Positions 4,783 through 7,484 of a stretch of 7,484 nucleotides of DNA are shown in pieces. The notes beneath the pieces are model-generated. The model saw only the letters and a program-made list of their open reading frames with translations. It did not search any database and was not told the origin of the DNA. The stretch covers positions 205,999-213,482 of the forward strand of contig CP070731.1 in NCBI GenBank assembly GCA_020347545.1, given 5' to 3'. The DNA is from Flavobacteriaceae bacterium (GTDB lineage: Bacteria; Bacteroidota; Bacteroidia; Flavobacteriales; Flavobacteriaceae). How positions within the stretch are numbered: position 1 is the stretch's first letter; each line of letters begins with the position of its first letter. The translations under genes were made by a program, and so were the position numbers.

Positions 4783-5475
4783 CTACTCATCCTTAGATTC
4801 TCCCTTCAAAAGGTCGGGCCGGATAAGTTGGGTTCGTTTCAGGGCCTGCTCGTGCCTCCATTCATCAATTTTGGGGAAATTTCCCGAAAGAAGTATCTCG
4901 GGTACTTTCATACCTTTGTATTCAGCAGGTCGCGTGAAGACCGGAGGTGCGAGTAAGTTATCCTGAAAAGAGTCGGTAAGTGCAGAAGTTTCATCTCCCA
5001 AAACCCCTGGGATAAGCCTTATTACAGCATCACAGAGTACGGCAGCCGCCAATTCGCCTCCTGAAAGCACATAGTCACCTATGGAAATTTCCTTGGTAAC
5101 GAATTTATCTCTTACCCGCTGATCGACTCCTTTATAGTGCCCGGTCAAAATGATCAGATTTCCTTTGGCCGAGAGTAAATTCGCTGTCTGCTGATTTAAA
5201 GTTTGAGCGTCAGGAGTCATGTAAATGACCTCATCATATTCTCTTTCCTTCATCAACTTGCTTATGCATTTGTCAATGGGTTCTACCATCAAAACCATAC
5301 CCGCACCACCTCCAAACTGATAGTCATCAATTTTTCCGTACTTATTAATGGCATATTCTCGGAGGTCGTGAAAATGAATCTCAACCTTACCCTTGTCCTG
5401 GGCCCTTTTAAGAATTGAATGTTCAAACGGGCTTTTTATCAATTCCGGAGAAACTGTAATGATGTCTATTCGCAT
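4783..5475 (-). CDS. trmD: tRNA (guanine-N1-)-methyltransferase TrmD
   Basis: A 230-residue SPOUT-class methyltransferase that puts the N1-methyl group on G37, next to the anticodon, using S-adenosylmethionine; this prevents +1 frameshifting. Diagnostic segments are DDYQFGGGAGMVLMVEPI (50-67), ILTGHYKGVDQRV (109-121) and EISIGDYVLSGGELAAAVLCDAVIRLIPGVLG (129-160, the trefoil-knot cofactor loop with R153). TDSF carries D168, the equivalent of the E. coli catalytic Asp, and VFTRPAEYKGMKVPEILLSGN (179-199) follows. It ends soon after the W..Q..R.. segment, slightly shorter than E. coli TrmD, as is usual for bacteroidotal copies. Its ATG lies 13 bp after the prmC stop codon, so the two are almost certainly co-transcribed. 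Downstream is rplS, with no visible terminator between. Confidence 0.97.
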   Translation of the reverse strand: MRIDIITVSPELIKSPFEHSILKRAQDKGKVEIHFHDLREYAINKYGKIDDYQFGGGAGMVLMVEPIDKCISKLMKEREYDEVIYMTPDAQTLNQQTANLLSAKGNLIILTGHYKGVDQRVRDKFVTKEISIGDYVLSGGELAAAVLCDAVIRLIPGVLGDETSALTDSFQDNLLAPPVFTRPAEYKGMKVPEILLSGNFPKIDEWRHEQALKRTQLIRPDLLKGESKDE

Positions 5476-5488
5476 CTGGCAAAGATAT

Positions 5489-6337
5489 TTAATTTTTAAG
5501 AGCCCTGATCATTCTGTCGGTTCCGAAAATATCCTTTTTCAATTCAACAGATTCAAAACCCATACCCTTTAACAATTTTATTAATTCCTCTGCCATATAC
5601 TGATTGATCTCAAAGAACAGATACCCCGATTTATTCAAGCTCTTTATGGCTAGTTCTCCTATTTTACGATAAAAAATCAAAGGGTCCTCATCTTCTACAA
5701 ATAATGCCAGATCAGGTTCGTATTTTAATACATTATTTTTCATCTCGGTTTTTTCGGATTTTCTAACATAAGGAGGATTGGATACAATAATATCATACGG
5801 TCTCGAAAAGCTCTTTAATTGGAGTATATCACAATGTGTAAAATTTACGATAACTTCATTTTTCGAGGCATTTTCAGAGGCGATCTGAAGTGCCTCTTTT
5901 GAGATGTCCATTGCTTCAATCCGGGTATCAGGCAATTGCTTTGCTAATGTAATGGGGATGCAGCCGCTCCCAGTTCCAATATCAATGATGCTCAGCATAG
6001 TTTTTTGAGGAGCCGATTCAAGGATCCAATGAATCAATTCTTCGGTTTCAGGCCTGGGGATCAAAACATCTTCATTTACCCTGAACTTCATTCCCATAAA
6101 TTCGGTATGTCCTATTATATATTGTATGGGATATTCTTTTTCCAATTTACTCAAGGCGGTCAGAAATAGATTTGATTCTTTTTGATCTAAGTTCAATTCC
6201 GGTTCTAATGCCAGTTTTAACCGTGATTTGTTCAGGTAATTTTCTGCAAGAAGATGGAAAAAACTATTGATTTCCTGCTCAGGATAATACGATTTTAATT
6301 TATCATGAAACAGTCTTTTAATGGAATTGATACGCAT
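5489..6337 (-). CDS. prmC: peptide chain release factor N5-glutamine methyltransferase PrmC
   Basis: A 282-residue SAM-dependent enzyme that methylates the glutamine of the GGQ motif in release factors RF1 and RF2. It has the family's helical N-terminal domain (1-85), ending in PIQYIIGHTEFMG (70-82), and IPRPETEEL (93-101) at the domain junction. The Rossmann motif DIGTGSGCIPI (119-129) binds SAM, DIS (144-146) is the acidic loop that holds the ribose, and VSNPPY (185-190) is the NPPY signature that binds the target glutamine amide. The C-terminal GTDRMIRA is also typical. Length is close to E. coli PrmC (277). It is the first gene of the prmC-trmD(-rplS) cluster and is divergent from ribD, with 104 bp between the starts. 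That spacer is very A/T-rich; the best minus-strand -7 candidate is a one-mismatch TATATTTT (6396-6389) without a good -33. Confidence 0.96.
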   Translation of the reverse strand: MRINSIKRLFHDKLKSYYPEQEINSFFHLLAENYLNKSRLKLALEPELNLDQKESNLFLTALSKLEKEYPIQYIIGHTEFMGMKFRVNEDVLIPRPETEELIHWILESAPQKTMLSIIDIGTGSGCIPITLAKQLPDTRIEAMDISKEALQIASENASKNEVIVNFTHCDILQLKSFSRPYDIIVSNPPYVRKSEKTEMKNNVLKYEPDLALFVEDEDPLIFYRKIGELAIKSLNKSGYLFFEINQYMAEELIKLLKGMGFESVELKKDIFGTDRMIRALKN

Positions 6338-6441
6338 AATCAGGGTAAAACGCTTGTAATGTTAAAATGCGATTAAATTAGAATTGTGAAAATATACATT
6401 TAAATTTTAATATTTTTATTTTCGCATGCATAAGAGGTTTT

Positions 6442-7484
6442 ATGGTGGATCATGAAAAGTTTATGGAACGTTGCCTTGAATTGGCAAGTCACGGATTGGG
6501 ACTGGTGTATCCTAATCCGATGGTTGGTGCCGTTATTGTGTATCAGAATAAGATTATAGGTGAGGGCTGGCATCAAAAAGCAGGGAGCCCACATGCGGAG
6601 GTCAATGCCATTAATGCTGTTCGGGACAAGAGCATGCTTCAAAAGTCTGTAATTTATGTTAATCTGGAGCCATGTTCACACCATGGCAAGACTCCTCCCT
6701 GTGCCGATCTAATTGTGAAACATGGAATTCCAAAGGTGGTAGTGGGATCGCTCGATCCGAATCCCGTTGTAGCAGGCCGGGGATTGAAAAGACTGGAAGA
6801 TAATGGCGTAGAATTGATAAAAGGTGTTTTAAAACAAGAATGCGAAGAATTGAACAAGAGGTTTTACACCTTTCATAAAAAAAAGCGACCCTATGTCATA
6901 TTAAAATGGGCTCAGAGCAAGGATGGCTTTATTTTTCCCAATACTGAAAATATAAAGAAGGGCAGCCCGGTTTGGATTAGCAATGAGTTTTCCAGACAGA
7001 AAGTTCATCAATGGAGAACCGAAGAGGCTTCCATACTGGTGGGCAGAAAGACTGTTGAGCAGGATAATCCAAGATTGAACAGTAGAGATTTTAAAGGAAA
7101 TCCGCTTTACAGAATCATAATTGATCCTGAACTCCGATTAACAGGAGACCTTAATATTTTAGATGGATCAGGCCCGACTTTGATTTTTAACGCAATTCGC
7201 CAGGAAGCTGAAAACAATGAAAACAATATTGAGTATTGTCAACTTAATTTTAAAGGAGAAGTCGTTGAGCAGATTCTACAGGTGCTTTATCATAAAGGTA
7301 TTCAGTCTCTGATCGTGGAAGGAGGCTCCATTACTCTTGAGTCTTTTATGCAAAGCGGACTATGGGATGAAATAAGGATCTTTGAAGGAGCTGAGGATTT
7401 TAACAAAGGTCTGAAGGCTCCATATTTTGAAGGAAAACTTCAGGCTGAGTTTCAAATAGGAAACGATAAACTATTTATGTATAA
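6442..7484 (+). CDS. ribD: bifunctional riboflavin biosynthesis protein RibD, 3' end cut by window edge
   Basis: A fused deaminase-reductase that converts the GTP-derived pyrimidine DARPP to ARPP and then reduces its ribosyl side chain with NADPH, early in riboflavin synthesis. 347 codons are present and the frame is still open at the last base, so only a short C-terminal end is likely missing. The N-terminal deaminase domain (about 1-145) has YPNPMVGAVIV, the zinc motif HAE (H51, E53) and PCSHHGKTPPC (C78, C87). The reductase domain begins at RPYVILKWAQSKDGFI (150-165) and includes ILVGRKTVEQDNPRLN (198-213) and LIVEGGSITLESF (290-302). The ATG at 6442 is chosen because the sequence after it matches the usual RibD N-terminus and AAGAGG lies 4 nt upstream. 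An ATG at 6426 opens only a short frame in another phase. Confidence 0.96.
   Translation, partial: MVDHEKFMERCLELASHGLGLVYPNPMVGAVIVYQNKIIGEGWHQKAGSPHAEVNAINAVRDKSMLQKSVIYVNLEPCSHHGKTPPCADLIVKHGIPKVVVGSLDPNPVVAGRGLKRLEDNGVELIKGVLKQECEELNKRFYTFHKKKRPYVILKWAQSKDGFIFPNTENIKKGSPVWISNEFSRQKVHQWRTEEASILVGRKTVEQDNPRLNSRDFKGNPLYRIIIDPELRLTGDLNILDGSGPTLIFNAIRQEAENNENNIEYCQLNFKGEVVEQILQVLYHKGIQSLIVEGGSITLESFMQSGLWDEIRIFEGAEDFNKGLKAPYFEGKLQAEFQIGNDKLFMY

Noticed and set aside
6400..6857. Two minus-strand frames (80 and 67 codons) opposite the start of ribD
   Set aside because: They are shadows of the ribD deaminase domain, whose zinc motifs are clear on the plus strand.

Overview
The window reads as chromosomal DNA of a member of the Bacteroidota, most likely a flavobacterium. 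The evidence is: AT-rich sequence with strongly A/T-rich intergenic DNA; promoter-like sites of the Bacteroidota type (TTG or TTTG, about 20 bp, then TAnnTTTG) and few strong Shine-Dalgarno sites; a eukaryote-like homodimeric NADP-isocitrate dehydrogenase; a short DUF6095-like membrane protein of a type I associate with flavobacteria; and a prmC/ribD divergent pair next to trmD and rplS. There are no tRNA or rRNA genes, no insertion sequences, no CRISPR array and no phage genes.

Layout from left to right. At 1-457 (+) is the 3' part of a DinB-superfamily gene, cut by the window edge. Converging on it (463-1787, -) is a two-gene operon, a small two-helix membrane protein followed by an ATP-grasp ligase-like protein, joined by a 4-bp ATGA overlap and preceded by a good promoter. 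At 1906-3138 (-) is icd with a textbook terminator. Next comes about 1.06 kb without a convincing protein gene (3139-4198). Then follow rplS (4251-4601, -), trmD (4783-5475, -) and prmC (5489-6337, -). ribD starts divergently at 6442 (+) and runs off the right edge almost complete.

Most genes are core housekeeping. PrmC methylates release factors, TrmD makes m1G37 in tRNA, and L19 is a 50S subunit protein, so prmC-trmD-rplS is a translation cluster. Icd is a TCA-cycle enzyme, and RibD performs two successive early steps of riboflavin synthesis.

The unusual part is the long gap between rplS and icd. It holds two further hairpins followed by U-rich tracts (3724-3763 and 3251-3293), both oriented like the flanking genes and lying between rplS's own terminator and icd's start. 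One is preceded by a good flavobacterial promoter (4105-4135). Together these suggest one or two short minus-strand transcripts with no recognised product. The gap also carries a tandem 13-bp repeat, a 20-bp perfect palindrome and a run of GC-richer inverted repeats. I did not recognise a known RNA family there. This is the best candidate for something undescribed, but the evidence is structural pattern only.
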